A stretch of 33,435 nucleotides of DNA from Lachnospiraceae bacterium. GTDB lineage: Bacteria > Bacillota > Clostridia > Lachnospirales > Lachnospiraceae. The notes below the pieces were generated by a model. That model was given only the letters and a program-made list of their open reading frames with translations, had not been told where the DNA came from and made no database searches. The stretch spans positions 1-33,435 of the forward strand of contig JAGHER010000016.1 of NCBI GenBank assembly GCA_017889125.1. Reading direction: 5' to 3'. Positions 9,501 through 16,224 of the stretch are shown here, piece after piece. The position numbers were made by a program, and so were the translations under genes. Numbering within the stretch: position 1 is the stretch's first letter; the number at the start of each line of letters is the position of its first letter.

Positions 9501-11178
9501 TGTAGGTTCCTCCTTCGTGGCTACCATGGCGGGAATTACAGAGGTAAATCCCTTAAGCCCCCACTATATCTGCCCCCACTGTCATTACTACGATTTCGAT
9601 TCCGATGAGGTGAAAAAGTTTTCCGGTATGGCAGGGTGCGATATGCCGGATAAGGACTGCCCCGTCTGCGGGACGCCTCTTAAGAAGGAGGGCTTTGATA
9701 TTCCCTTCGAGACCTTCCTGGGCTTTAAGGGCGATAAGGAGCCAGATATTGACCTGAATTTCTCCGGCGAGTACCAGAGTAAGGCTCATGATTACACGGA
9801 GGTAATCTTCGGCAAGGGCCAGACCTTCCGGGCGGGGACGGTAGGCACTCTGGCGGATAAGACCGCCTATGGATACATTAAGAAATATTACGAGGAGCGG
9901 GGGCAGCAGAAGCGGGGCTGTGAGATCAACCGCCTGGTTCAGGGCTGCGTGGGCGTAAAGCGAACCACAGGCCAGCACCCCGGCGGCATCATTGTTCTGC
10001 CTCTGGGGGAGGAGATTTATTCCTTCACCCCGGTGCAGCACCCGGCAAACGATACCACCACCTCCACCGTAACCACACACTTTGATTACCATTCCATCGA
10101 CCACAACCTGTTAAAGCTGGATATTCTGGGACACGATGATCCCACCATGATCCGTATGCTGCAGGATTTGACGGACATGGATCCGGTAAAGGACATTCCT
10201 CTGGACAGCAAGGAGGTAATGAGCCTCTTTCAGAATACCTCGGCTCTGGGCATTGAGCCGGAGGATATCGGCGGGTGCAAGCTGGGGGCTTTAGGCATCC
10301 CGGAGTTTGGAACGGACTTTGCTATGCAGATGTTGATTGACACCAAGCCCAAGTACTTTTCTGACCTGGTGCGGATCGCCGGTCTGTCTCACGGAACGGA
10401 CGTGTGGCTGGGCAATGCCCAGACGCTGATTGCCGAGGGGAAGGCCACCATTCAGACGGCCATCTGTACCCGTGACGATATTATGATTTACCTGATTTCC
10501 CAGGGAATGGAGGAGGGCCTTTCCTTCACCATCATGGAGTCTGTCCGTAAGGGAAAAGGCCTTAAGCCGGAGTGGGAGGAGGAGATGAAGGCCCATAATG
10601 TGCCCGACTGGTACATCTGGTCCTGCAAGAAGATTAAGTACATGTTCCCTAAAGCCCATGCGGCGGCCTACGTCATGATGGCCTGGAGAATCGCCTACTG
10701 CAAGGTGTTTTTCCCGCTGGCTTATTACGCGGCTTTCTTCAGTATCCGGGCCAAGGGCTTCAGCTACGAGCTGATGTGTCTGGGCCGGGACAAGCTGGAG
10801 GTGTATCTGGCTGACTACAAAAAGCGGTCGGATACCCTGTCCAATAAGGAGCAGGATACTCTGCGGGATATGCGGATCTGCCAGGAGATGTACGCCAGAG
10901 GCTTTACCTTTCTGCCCATCGACATTTACCGGGCAAAGGCCACCCATTTCCAGATTATTGACGGGAAGCTGATGCCTTCCTTAAGCAGCATCGACGGCCT
11001 GGGTGAGAAGGCGGCGGAGGGCATCGTGGAGGCGGCCAAGGACGGCCCCTTCTTGTCCAAGGAGGATTTTCAGAACCGGACCAAGGTCAGCAAGACCATC
11101 TGCGACCTGATGGCCGATCTGGGGCTTTTGGGGGATCTGCCGGAGAGCAATCAGCTGTCCTTGTTTGACTTTGCCTGA
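6547..11178 (+). CDS. polC: DNA polymerase III alpha subunit, Gram-positive PolC type
   Basis: Replicative polymerase with built-in proofreading. Domains in order: an N-terminal region (1-180); a Gly/Ala/Ser-rich low-complexity stretch (about 185-305); an OB fold (about 330-400); PHP domain starting ELHCHTKMSDMDG (His436, His438), interrupted by the DEDDh 3'-5' exonuclease with FDIETTG (Asp523, Glu525), HNASFD and HHRAVDDA; then the polymerase core with GSRGSVGSSF, a Cys-rich zinc site beginning at Cys1009 (CPHC...CPVC), and catalytic PDIDLN (Asp1067, Asp1069). At 1,543 residues it is longer than the B. subtilis enzyme (about 1,437), and the low-complexity linker accounts for much of this. 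ATG 6547 overlaps the ispG stop by 4 bases. It is the last gene of the housekeeping run. Confidence 0.97.
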   Translation: MSKGFFDVFPGLHMAEELGELLKLVEVTRVTAARDRSSIRIYLESPRLMHKQMIYDLEQSIKEQLFPEKQMTIRIQEKYRLSGQYTPEKLLEIYRDSILLELKHYSIIEYTMFRKAKISFPQPERMQMTIEDTMVSREKEAELKRILEKIFQERCGLPAEVEFAYVPAKESRLRIQARKAEEEAAALAAAGISSPGEGMGSMEPGAGTLDAGMGGTGSGGAGAGKQKTGAGAGGRGTGGRTAAGQAMGAGGQSSGGASAQGKGKAAGSGAGPGDRSGQGGFGSFRKGGMKSGFGKGEKKFGYSRKSDNPDVLFGKDFEDGFTAIDAIEGEMGEVTIRGKILSVEKRELRGGERSIIIFDVSDFTDTITVKLFARQDMMEDVDKAVVKGTFIKIRGVTTIDRFDHELTLGSIVGIKKCEDFTSKRMDTSLEKRVELHCHTKMSDMDGVSEVKDIIKRAKQWGMPAIAITDHGCVQAFTDANHALDKGDTFKIIYGVEGYLVDDLKKLVENPKGQSFSDSYVVFDIETTGFSPEKNKIIEIGAVKVEDGKITDKFSTFINPDVPIPFDIEQLTGINDGMVLSAPRIDVVLPQFLEFCRGSAMVAHNASFDIGFITYNARSLGLEFSPTVLDTVALARLLLPNLNRFKLDTVAKAVGVSLENHHRAVDDAGATAEIFVEFVKMLRQRDVETLDQLNALSDMSAETIRKLPTYHVIILAKNDVGRINLYRLVSASHLDYFARRPRIPKSLLEKYREGLIIGSACEAGELYQALLRGAPDSEIARLVRFYDYLEIQPLGNNEFMLRDEKSTVKSRQDLIDINKKIIRLGEQFGKLVCATCDVHFLDPQDEIYRRIIEAGQGFKDCDQQAPLYLRTTEEMLEEFNYLEPNKAEEVVITNTRKIADMCEKISPVRPDKCPPVIENSDATLRKICYDRAHAIYGEELPKIVTDRLERELNSIISNGFAVMYIIAQKLVWKSNEDGYLVGSRGSVGSSFVATMAGITEVNPLSPHYICPHCHYYDFDSDEVKKFSGMAGCDMPDKDCPVCGTPLKKEGFDIPFETFLGFKGDKEPDIDLNFSGEYQSKAHDYTEVIFGKGQTFRAGTVGTLADKTAYGYIKKYYEERGQQKRGCEINRLVQGCVGVKRTTGQHPGGIIVLPLGEEIYSFTPVQHPANDTTTSTVTTHFDYHSIDHNLLKLDILGHDDPTMIRMLQDLTDMDPVKDIPLDSKEVMSLFQNTSALGIEPEDIGGCKLGALGIPEFGTDFAMQMLIDTKPKYFSDLVRIAGLSHGTDVWLGNAQTLIAEGKATIQTAICTRDDIMIYLISQGMEEGLSFTIMESVRKGKGLKPEWEEEMKAHNVPDWYIWSCKKIKYMFPKAHAAAYVMMAWRIAYCKVFFPLAYYAAFFSIRAKGFSYELMCLGRDKLEVYLADYKKRSDTLSNKEQDTLRDMRICQEMYARGFTFLPIDIYRAKATHFQIIDGKLMPSLSSIDGLGEKAAEGIVEAAKDGPFLSKEDFQNRTKVSKTICDLMADLGLLGDLPESNQLSLFDFA

Positions 11179-11221
11179 TGAGAAAACATTCGCCTGGTAA
11201 TAAAGGAAATAAGATGAAAAA

Positions 11222-11263
11222 TGGCACTGGAGGAGGAGTAATCCGAATCTGGTGCCACTTTTT
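11222..11263 (+). terminator. putative terminator after polC
   Basis: TGGCAC (11222-11227) pairs with GTGCCA (11252-11257), with an inner GGA/TCC pair in the loop, followed by TTTTT at 11259-11263. A near-perfect palindrome GCAGGCC-T-GGCCTGC follows at 11271-11285. Together they separate the housekeeping run from the copper operon. Confidence 0.6.
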
Positions 11264-11327
11264 ATGAAGAGCAGGCCTGGCCTGCATCTTATTGAGAAAT
11301 TTTATTGCGTATTTCCAGAAATTGCTC

Positions 11328-11356
11328 TTGAAATATACCTGGTGGGGGTATATAAT
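11328..11356 (+). promoter_or_regulatory. csoR-copA promoter with embedded CsoR operator
   Basis: The -35 box TTGAAA (11328-11333) and -10 box TATAAT (11351-11356) are separated by 17 bases. The inverted repeat TATACC (11334-11339) / GGTATA (11347-11352) with a G-rich centre fills that spacer exactly. This resembles known CsoR operators (G/C-rich pseudopalindromes with ATACC...GGTAT ends), so apo-CsoR would block RNA polymerase and Cu(I) would relieve repression. Binding itself is inferred. Confidence 0.8.
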
Positions 11357-11408
11357 ATGCGTGGAAAGGAAATAATACCTTTAAATAGCCAGAAGGGAGG
11401 AGAAGGGT

Positions 11409-11756
11409 TTGGAGAAAAACCATATCGATAAGCAGGAGAACATCCCTGCCAGAGAAGAGCAGGCAGGGAGCTGCTGCCATAAGACCAAGGAGAGGACCGC
11501 AAAAGAGTACCGGGATCTGATTCACCGCTTAAACCGCATTGAGGGGCAGGTTCGGGGAATCAAGGGGATGGTGGAGAGAGATGCCTACTGTCCGGACATC
11601 CTGGTGCAGGTGGCGGCGGTAAACGCGGCCCTCAACAGCTTTAATAAGGTGCTTCTGGCGAATCATATCCGCACCTGCGTGGTGCAGGATATTAAGGATG
11701 GGAAGGAAGATACCATTGACGAACTGGTCGGCACCTTGCAGAAGCTGATGAAGTGA
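11409..11756 (+). CDS. csoR: CsoR-family copper-sensing transcriptional repressor
   Basis: All-helical DUF156 repressor that releases DNA on binding Cu(I). Seen: the DNA-contact segment HRLNRIEGQVRGIKGM and the copper triad Cys61-His86-Cys90, whose spacing (25 and 4 residues) equals that of the M. tuberculosis CsoR triad C36-H61-C65. The 115-residue protein has an N-terminal extension with an extra Cys22-Cys23-His24, which is not part of the canonical site. The start is TTG at 11409 with GGGAGG at 11395-11400; no ATG is available in frame before the conserved core. It is followed 28 bases later by copA, and its own promoter holds a matching operator, so autoregulation is expected. Related DUF156 repressors sense nickel, formaldehyde or sulfur, but the triad plus copA favours copper. 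Confidence 0.92.
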   Translation: MEKNHIDKQENIPAREEQAGSCCHKTKERTAKEYRDLIHRLNRIEGQVRGIKGMVERDAYCPDILVQVAAVNAALNSFNKVLLANHIRTCVVQDIKDGKEDTIDELVGTLQKLMK

Positions 11757-11784
11757 CGCCGTTGGGAAGAAAGGAGAACAGTTT

Positions 11785-14325
11785 ATGGAGCAATATACCG
11801 TAACGGGCATGAGCTGCGCCGCCTGCAGCGCCCGTGTGGAGAAGGCGGTTTCCAAGGTGCCGGGGGTCACCGCCTGCTCGGTCAGCCTTTTGACTAATTC
11901 CATGGGTGTAGAGGGGACCGCCTCGGAGGCAGAGATCATCGCGGCGGTTACTGATGCCGGATACGGCGCCCAGAAGAAGGGAGCAGGGGCCAGGGCCCAG
12001 AGCCAGTCTGCGGCGGAGGATGCCCTTAAGGACCGGGATACGCCGGTGCTCAAGCGCAGGCTCTCAGCCTCTCTGGGCTTTCTGATTGTGTTAATGTATT
12101 TTTCCATGGGCCATATGATGTGGGGCTGGCCTGTCCCGGCATTTTTTGCGGAAAACCATGTGGCCATGGGCCTTCTGCAGCTTCTGCTGACGGCCATCGT
12201 GATGGTGATCAATCAGAAATTTTTCATCAGCGGCTTCAAGGGCCTGATCCATCGGGCGCCCAATATGGATACTCTGGTGGCTCTTGGCTCCGGCGCATCC
12301 TTTGTCTACAGCACCTATGCCCTTTTTGCCATGACGGACGCGCAGGTGAAGGGCGACATGGCCGGGGTCATGTCCTACATGCATGAATTTTATTTTGAAT
12401 CTGCTGCCATGATCCTGACGCTGATTACCGTGGGAAAGATGCTGGAGGCCCGGTCGAAGGGGAGGACCACCGACGCCTTAAAGAGCCTGATGAAGCTGGC
12501 CCCCAAGACGGCAGTGATTCTGGAAAACGGGCAGGAGAAGACGGTGCCCATCGAGCAGGTGCAGACCGGCGACCTTTTTGTGGTGCGGCCTGGAGAAAAT
12601 ATTCCGGTGGACGGAATTGTCCTGGAGGGCCACAGCGCGGTAAATGAGGCAGCCCTCACCGGAGAGAGCATCCCCGCAGACAAGGCAGAGGGAGACAAGG
12701 TTTCCGCCGCCACGGTGAACCAGTCCGGCTTCTTAACCTGCCGGGCCACCCGGGTGGGAGAGGATACCACTCTTTCCCAGATCATTCAGATGGTCAGCGA
12801 CGCAGCGGCCACGAAAGCCCCCATCGCAAAGGTGGCTGATAAGGTTTCCGGTGTGTTTGTGCCGGTGGTGATCGTCATCGCTGCGGTGACGATCCTGGTT
12901 TGGCTTCTGGCAGGCCAGACTCTAGGCTTTGCCCTGGCCAGAGGGATCTCCGTGCTGGTCATCAGCTGCCCCTGCGCCCTTGGCCTGGCCACACCGGTAG
13001 CGATCATGGTCGGAAACGGCATGGGCGCCAAAAACGGCATTATGTTTAAGACCGCCGTCTCTCTGGAGGAGACGGGAAAGACCCAGATCGTAGCCCTGGA
13101 TAAGACTGGCACCATCACAAAGGGCGAGCCTGTGGTGACGGATATCCTTCCGGCAGAAGGCTTTACGGAGGAAGAGCTTCTTTCTCTGGCCTGCTCTCTG
13201 GAAAAAAAGAGTGAGCATCCCCTTGCCCGGGCCATCTTAAGCCTGGCCGGGGAGCGGCAGATTTCCAGCAGCCAGGTATCCCAGTTTCAGGCTCTTCCCG
13301 GAAACGGCCTTATGGGCCAGCTGGAGGGGCAGGCCCTTCTGGGCGGAAATTATTCCTTTATCCATTCGCGGATTGCAGTGCCGGAGGCTGTAGGGCGCCG
13401 GGCACAGCAGCTGGCAGAGGAGGGAAAGACGCCCCTGTTCTTTGCAAAGGGAGAACAGCTGACCGGTATCATTGCTGTGGCCGACGTGATCAAGGAGGAC
13501 AGTCCGCAGGCGGTGAAGGAGCTGCAGAATATGGGCATCCATGTGGTCATGCTTACCGGGGATAATGAGCGGACCGCCAGGGCCATCGGCCGCCAGGCAG
13601 GAGTGGATCAGGTCATTGCCGGTGTGCTGCCGGATGGGAAGGAGAGTGTTATCCGTTCCTTAAAGGAGAAGGGAAAGGTAGCCATGGTAGGCGACGGCAT
13701 CAATGATGCCCCGGCTCTGACCCGGGCAGATATCGGCATTGCCATCGGCGCGGGCACGGATATCGCCATCGATGCCGCTGATGTGGTGCTGATGAAGAGC
13801 CGTCTAAGCGATGTGCCTGCGGCCATACGCTTAAGCCGGGCAGCCCTGCGGAATATCCACGAGAATCTTTTCTGGGCATTCTTTTATAATGCAGTGGGGA
13901 TTCCCCTGGCAGCCGGTTTGTGGTATCCTGTATTTGGATGGAAATTAAATCCCATGTTCGGCGCTGCTGCCATGAGCCTTTCCAGCTTCTGCGTGGTGAC
14001 CAATGCCCTGCGGCTGAACTGGTTTGACATGCACAGCCCAAAGAAAGATAAGAAAGTGAAAAATGCCGTCTCCATTACCCTGGAGGAAGGCGCAGAAAAT
14101 AAGGAGGAAAAGAAGATGCAGAAAACCATGAAAATCGAAGGAATGATGTGCGGCCACTGCGAGGCCAGAGTAAAGAAGGCCCTGGAGGCCTTAGCCCAGG
14201 TGGAGAGCGCAGAGGTAAGCCATGAGAACGGCACCGCGGTGGTGACCCTTTCCGCTGATGTGGCCGATGAGGTGTTAAAGAAGGCTGTGGAGGATCAGGA
14301 TTACCCGGTGCTGTCCATTCAGTAG
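11785..14325 (+). CDS. copA: copper-exporting P1B-type ATPase with C-terminal CopZ-like domain
   Basis: ATP-driven Cu(I) exporter of the cytoplasmic membrane. Layout: N-terminal HMA domain with GMSCAAC (Cys11, Cys14), eight predicted membrane helices, the A-domain TGES, the transmembrane CPC (Cys395-Pro-Cys397), the phosphorylation motif DKTGT at Asp439, SEHPLA in the N-domain, and the GDGINDAP hinge. After the last helices, a Lys/Glu-rich linker (about 761-777) leads into a second HMA domain with GMMCGHC (Cys789, Cys792). A C-terminal HMA is unusual compared with E. coli or B. subtilis CopA, which carry theirs at the N-terminus. The ATG at 11785 has AAGGAG at about 11770. Probably repressed by the upstream CsoR. 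Confidence 0.95.
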   Translation: MEQYTVTGMSCAACSARVEKAVSKVPGVTACSVSLLTNSMGVEGTASEAEIIAAVTDAGYGAQKKGAGARAQSQSAAEDALKDRDTPVLKRRLSASLGFLIVLMYFSMGHMMWGWPVPAFFAENHVAMGLLQLLLTAIVMVINQKFFISGFKGLIHRAPNMDTLVALGSGASFVYSTYALFAMTDAQVKGDMAGVMSYMHEFYFESAAMILTLITVGKMLEARSKGRTTDALKSLMKLAPKTAVILENGQEKTVPIEQVQTGDLFVVRPGENIPVDGIVLEGHSAVNEAALTGESIPADKAEGDKVSAATVNQSGFLTCRATRVGEDTTLSQIIQMVSDAAATKAPIAKVADKVSGVFVPVVIVIAAVTILVWLLAGQTLGFALARGISVLVISCPCALGLATPVAIMVGNGMGAKNGIMFKTAVSLEETGKTQIVALDKTGTITKGEPVVTDILPAEGFTEEELLSLACSLEKKSEHPLARAILSLAGERQISSSQVSQFQALPGNGLMGQLEGQALLGGNYSFIHSRIAVPEAVGRRAQQLAEEGKTPLFFAKGEQLTGIIAVADVIKEDSPQAVKELQNMGIHVVMLTGDNERTARAIGRQAGVDQVIAGVLPDGKESVIRSLKEKGKVAMVGDGINDAPALTRADIGIAIGAGTDIAIDAADVVLMKSRLSDVPAAIRLSRAALRNIHENLFWAFFYNAVGIPLAAGLWYPVFGWKLNPMFGAAAMSLSSFCVVTNALRLNWFDMHSPKKDKKVKNAVSITLEEGAENKEEKKMQKTMKIEGMMCGHCEARVKKALEALAQVESAEVSHENGTAVVTLSADVADEVLKKAVEDQDYPVLSIQ
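14116..14325 (+). other. possible internally initiated CopZ-like copper chaperone
   Basis: Within the copA frame, AAGGAGG (14101-14107) stands 8 bases before ATG 14116 (Met778). This predicts a free 69-residue protein that is exactly one HMA domain: MQKTMKIEG, then MCGHC, ending at the copA stop. That is the size and fold of a CopZ chaperone. The Lys/Glu codons of the linker (AAG GAG GAA AAG) would produce such a site by chance fairly easily, so independent translation is a hypothesis. Many Firmicute copper operons have a separate copZ gene; none is seen here. Confidence 0.5.
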
Positions 14326-14377
14326 CGGTGCGGTTCTAAAAACGATAGGTTTTGACGCTTTTTTAGCGCCAGGCGGT

Positions 14378-14407
14378 GGGAGAGCAGGCATTTGCCCTGC
14401 TCTTCCC
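14378..14407. terminator. hairpin after copA
   Basis: AGAGCAGG (14381-14388) pairs with CCTGCTCT (14396-14403), extended by GGG/CCC across a one-base bulge, with a 7-base loop. There is no T-tract on the + strand, so it may be a weak or factor-assisted terminator, or an mRNA 3' stabiliser. A small AAAAC/GTTTT hairpin lies just before it. Confidence 0.45.
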
Positions 14408-14479
14408 CGGCCTGCAGCCCGCATAAATACGAAGAAAATGGTATTGTATCAATTTTTTAAAAATTTTTGAAAATTATTG

Positions 14480-14508
14480 TTGACATTCTGCGGAAACTGT
14501 ATTATACT
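14480..14508 (+). promoter_or_regulatory. tRNA promoter
   Basis: TTGACA (14480-14485) and TATACT (14503-14508) are separated by 17 bases, close to the sigma-A consensus. It lies 12 bases before the first tRNA and follows an AT-rich tract at 14425-14479, as expected of a strong stable-RNA promoter. Confidence 0.88.
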
Positions 14509-14520
14509 TACGTACGTAAT

Positions 14521-14594
14521 CGAGGCGTGGCTCAGTTTGGTAGAGCGCTGCGTTCGGGACGCAGAGGCCGCGTGTTCGAATCACGTCGCCTCGA
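14521..14594 (+). tRNA. tRNA-Pro (anticodon CGG)
   Basis: Full cloverleaf: acceptor CGAGGCG (14521-14527) pairs with CGCCTCG (14587-14593), discriminator A. The anticodon stem CTGCG/CGCAG encloses loop TTCGGGA, giving CGG. The T-loop is TTCGAAT with a GCGTG/CACGT stem (one G-U pair). CCA is not encoded. Decodes CCG proline codons. Confidence 0.95.
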
Positions 14595-14602
14595 TTTTAC
14601 AG

Positions 14603-14674
14603 GGCCAATTGGTCAAGCGGTCAAGACGACGCCCTCTCACGGCGTAAACCCGGGTTCGATTCCCGGATTGGTCA
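14603..14674 (+). tRNA. tRNA-Glu (anticodon CTC)
   Basis: Acceptor GGCCAAT (14603-14609) pairs with ATTGGTC (14667-14673, one G-U), discriminator A. The anticodon stem ACGCC/GGCGT encloses loop CTCTCAC, giving CTC. The T-arm is CCGGG-TTCGATT-CCCGG. CCA is not encoded. It lies 8 bases after tRNA-Pro and is presumably in the same transcript. Decodes GAG. Confidence 0.95.
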
Positions 14675-14677
14675 TCG

Positions 14678-14708
14678 GCTGCTGCGATAAGCAGCAGCTT
14701 TGTTTTTT
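14678..14708 (+). terminator. intrinsic terminator after tRNA-Glu
   Basis: Perfect 8-bp stem GCTGCTGC (14678-14685) / GCAGCAGC (14691-14698) with loop GATAA, followed by TTTGTTTTTT. It lies between tRNA-Glu and tRNA-Thr, so the third tRNA either depends on read-through or has its own start site, for which no clear promoter was found in the 31 bases between. Confidence 0.88.
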
Positions 14709-14739
14709 CGAAAACAACAGAATAGGAATTAGAGAAAAT

Positions 14740-14812
14740 GCCATTGTAGCTCAGCCGGTAGAGCACTTCACTCGTAATGAAGGGGTCGCGTGTTCGAATC
14801 ACGTCAATGGCT
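14740..14812 (+). tRNA. tRNA-Thr (anticodon CGT)
   Basis: Acceptor GCCATTG (14740-14746) pairs with CAATGGC (14805-14811), discriminator T. The anticodon stem CTTCA/TGAAG encloses loop CTCGTAA, giving CGT. The T-loop is TTCGAAT. CCA is not encoded. A T-run follows directly. Decodes ACG. Confidence 0.95.
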
Positions 14813-14834
14813 TTTTTTCATGGAAAATTTTACG

Positions 14835-14872
14835 GAAACGGGCGGTAGAGCATTTTGGCTCCCGCCCGTTTC
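14835..14872. terminator. bidirectional terminator between tRNA-Thr and ogl
   Basis: A perfect 11-bp stem GAAACGGGCGG (14835-14845) / CCGCCCGTTTC (14862-14872) is continued inside by GAGC/GCTC across a two-base bulge. It lies between convergent units (tRNAs on +, lyase on -), with T-rich sequence on the outer + side and AAAATTTT on the other, so it probably ends both transcripts. Confidence 0.78.
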
Positions 14873-14888
14873 GTTTACTGCTGCTGTC

Positions 14889-14954
14889 TGGTGTTCGTTC
14901 CGTTTTATTGTTGCTGCGGCTTGGTGTTCGTTCCGCTTTACTGCTGGGGCGGCT
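14889..14954. repeat. 33-bp tandem duplication across the ogl stop codon
   Basis: Two adjacent 33-bp units, 14889-14921 and 14922-14954, both begin TGGTGTTCGTTCCG and end GCGGCT, with a few substitutions between them. A degraded partial third copy precedes them. The lyase stop codon (14938-14940 on the minus strand) lies in the second unit; the equivalent TAA is also present in the first unit. Confidence 0.75.
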
Positions 14955-16221
14955 GGGCGGACACGCAGTAGACGTTGACGGTTTTATCTGTGCGGCTGTT
15001 AAAGAAGATCCGGTCGCCGGCATGGCTGTAAATGGGATGGGGATGGGCATCCTGCCCCAGCCAGTCGCTTTCGTGGCGGCAGAGGGGGAGCCAGGTGAGT
15101 GTTCCCTTTTCCCAGTCCGGAATCACCTTGCAGATGTACTCTGCATCCTTCTTGTGGGGATCCGGCCCGTTGTCCGTGCTGTTTTCCCGCACCTTTTTGA
15201 TTTCCCAGGGATATTTAAAGTAGCCGTCGCAGACCAGGTTTCCTGCGTGATCCATGGTGAAATGGCCGTAGGCATTGTAATCGTCCGGCAGGGCGATCTC
15301 CTGGTAAATGCCGGTGGAAAGGGCATAGCGGCCCACCATGGCCGGGCCATCGGCGTAGCCGCCGTGATAGATGATGGAGGTTCCGTCCTCACTCCACATT
15401 TCATGGCACACCCAGTCGTCGGCCTTTCTGGCGTATCCCCGGGGATTTCCAAGGGTATCGCTGCCCTCTGTGCGGATGGGAGTGAGGGTGTCTGCCTGAT
15501 GGTCATAAAGCCAGATCCGGCGGATGCCGCAGGAGAAGCTGGGCCACTCATGGTTAAACATAATCTGCTCCGGGTTTTGGGGATGAAACTGGACATGGGT
15601 GATCCAGCATCTGGGAACGGTCTTTTCAAAAAGCAGGCTGCCGGTTTCTGTGTCATAGACGCACAGATAACTGTTTAAGTTTTCCTTCTGGATCCGGCCG
15701 TCAATATCGTACACCGGACGGCGGTCCAGACCGCTGCCTTCCGTCTCCGGGTCAAAATCCAGGCAGCGCCCATCGGTCATGGGCACGCAGAGGCGTTTTC
15801 CGTCGGCGCTTACGTGGGTGAAGGCGGTCATCCGCCCGTCCGGGATACGGTTTAAGATGCGGATATTCCCCTGAAGGTCGGCCCGGCAGATGGCATCGTC
15901 CTGGATGTAGTAGATCACATTGGCATCGCAGTCTAAGCAGACGCTGGCCTTTCCGAAGCCGCGGCCGGGGGTTCCGTCAAAATACACGTAGCTTTTCAAT
16001 ACCCCCTCCTGGTTCCTGGTGAGAATGCGTTCCTGGCCGGTGAGGAGATCCTTTACTGCCGCATTAGGGCTTCCGTTCTGATCGGTCAGCAGATAGAGAT
16101 ACCGGTCATCCCTGCTTAAGGATGAGCAGGTAAAATACAAAAGCTGGGTGTTATAGCTGCCGCGGTCCCCGCAGCCGGCAGCCAGCATGTGCCCGTTTAT
16201 GGGCGTTTTTTGTTCACTCAT
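14938..16221 (-). CDS. ogl: oligogalacturonate lyase (polysaccharide lyase family 22)
   Basis: Cytoplasmic beta-propeller lyase that cleaves short (especially unsaturated) oligogalacturonides from pectin by metal-assisted beta-elimination. Seen: repeated propeller-blade segments across 427 residues, the family stretch HVQFHPQNPEQIMFNHEWP (His224), VCHEMW (His273), and the QxxHxH metal motif near the C-terminus (Gln390, His393, His395) in LGQDAHPHP. PL22 enzymes are about 385-430 residues. There is no signal peptide, consistent with intracellular action. It starts at ATG 16221 behind an AAGGAG site. It is divergent from a two-component system and TRAP transporter, which probably supply or sense its substrate. 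It could instead be a non-catalytic propeller relative, but the preserved metal motif argues against that. Confidence 0.82.
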   Translation of the reverse strand: MSEQKTPINGHMLAAGCGDRGSYNTQLLYFTCSSLSRDDRYLYLLTDQNGSPNAAVKDLLTGQERILTRNQEGVLKSYVYFDGTPGRGFGKASVCLDCDANVIYYIQDDAICRADLQGNIRILNRIPDGRMTAFTHVSADGKRLCVPMTDGRCLDFDPETEGSGLDRRPVYDIDGRIQKENLNSYLCVYDTETGSLLFEKTVPRCWITHVQFHPQNPEQIMFNHEWPSFSCGIRRIWLYDHQADTLTPIRTEGSDTLGNPRGYARKADDWVCHEMWSEDGTSIIYHGGYADGPAMVGRYALSTGIYQEIALPDDYNAYGHFTMDHAGNLVCDGYFKYPWEIKKVRENSTDNGPDPHKKDAEYICKVIPDWEKGTLTWLPLCRHESDWLGQDAHPHPIYSHAGDRIFFNSRTDKTVNVYCVSAQPPQQ

Positions 16222-16224
16222 GGC

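Noticed and set aside
11289-11525. Minus-strand frames over the csoR promoter
   Set aside because: They overlap the promoter and csoR start, have hydrophobic but featureless sequence, and no ribosome site.
14467-15678. 403-codon open frame on the + strand
   Set aside because: It runs through the tRNA promoter, three tRNA genes and two terminators, then lies antisense to the PL22 lyase. No ribosome site or family resemblance.
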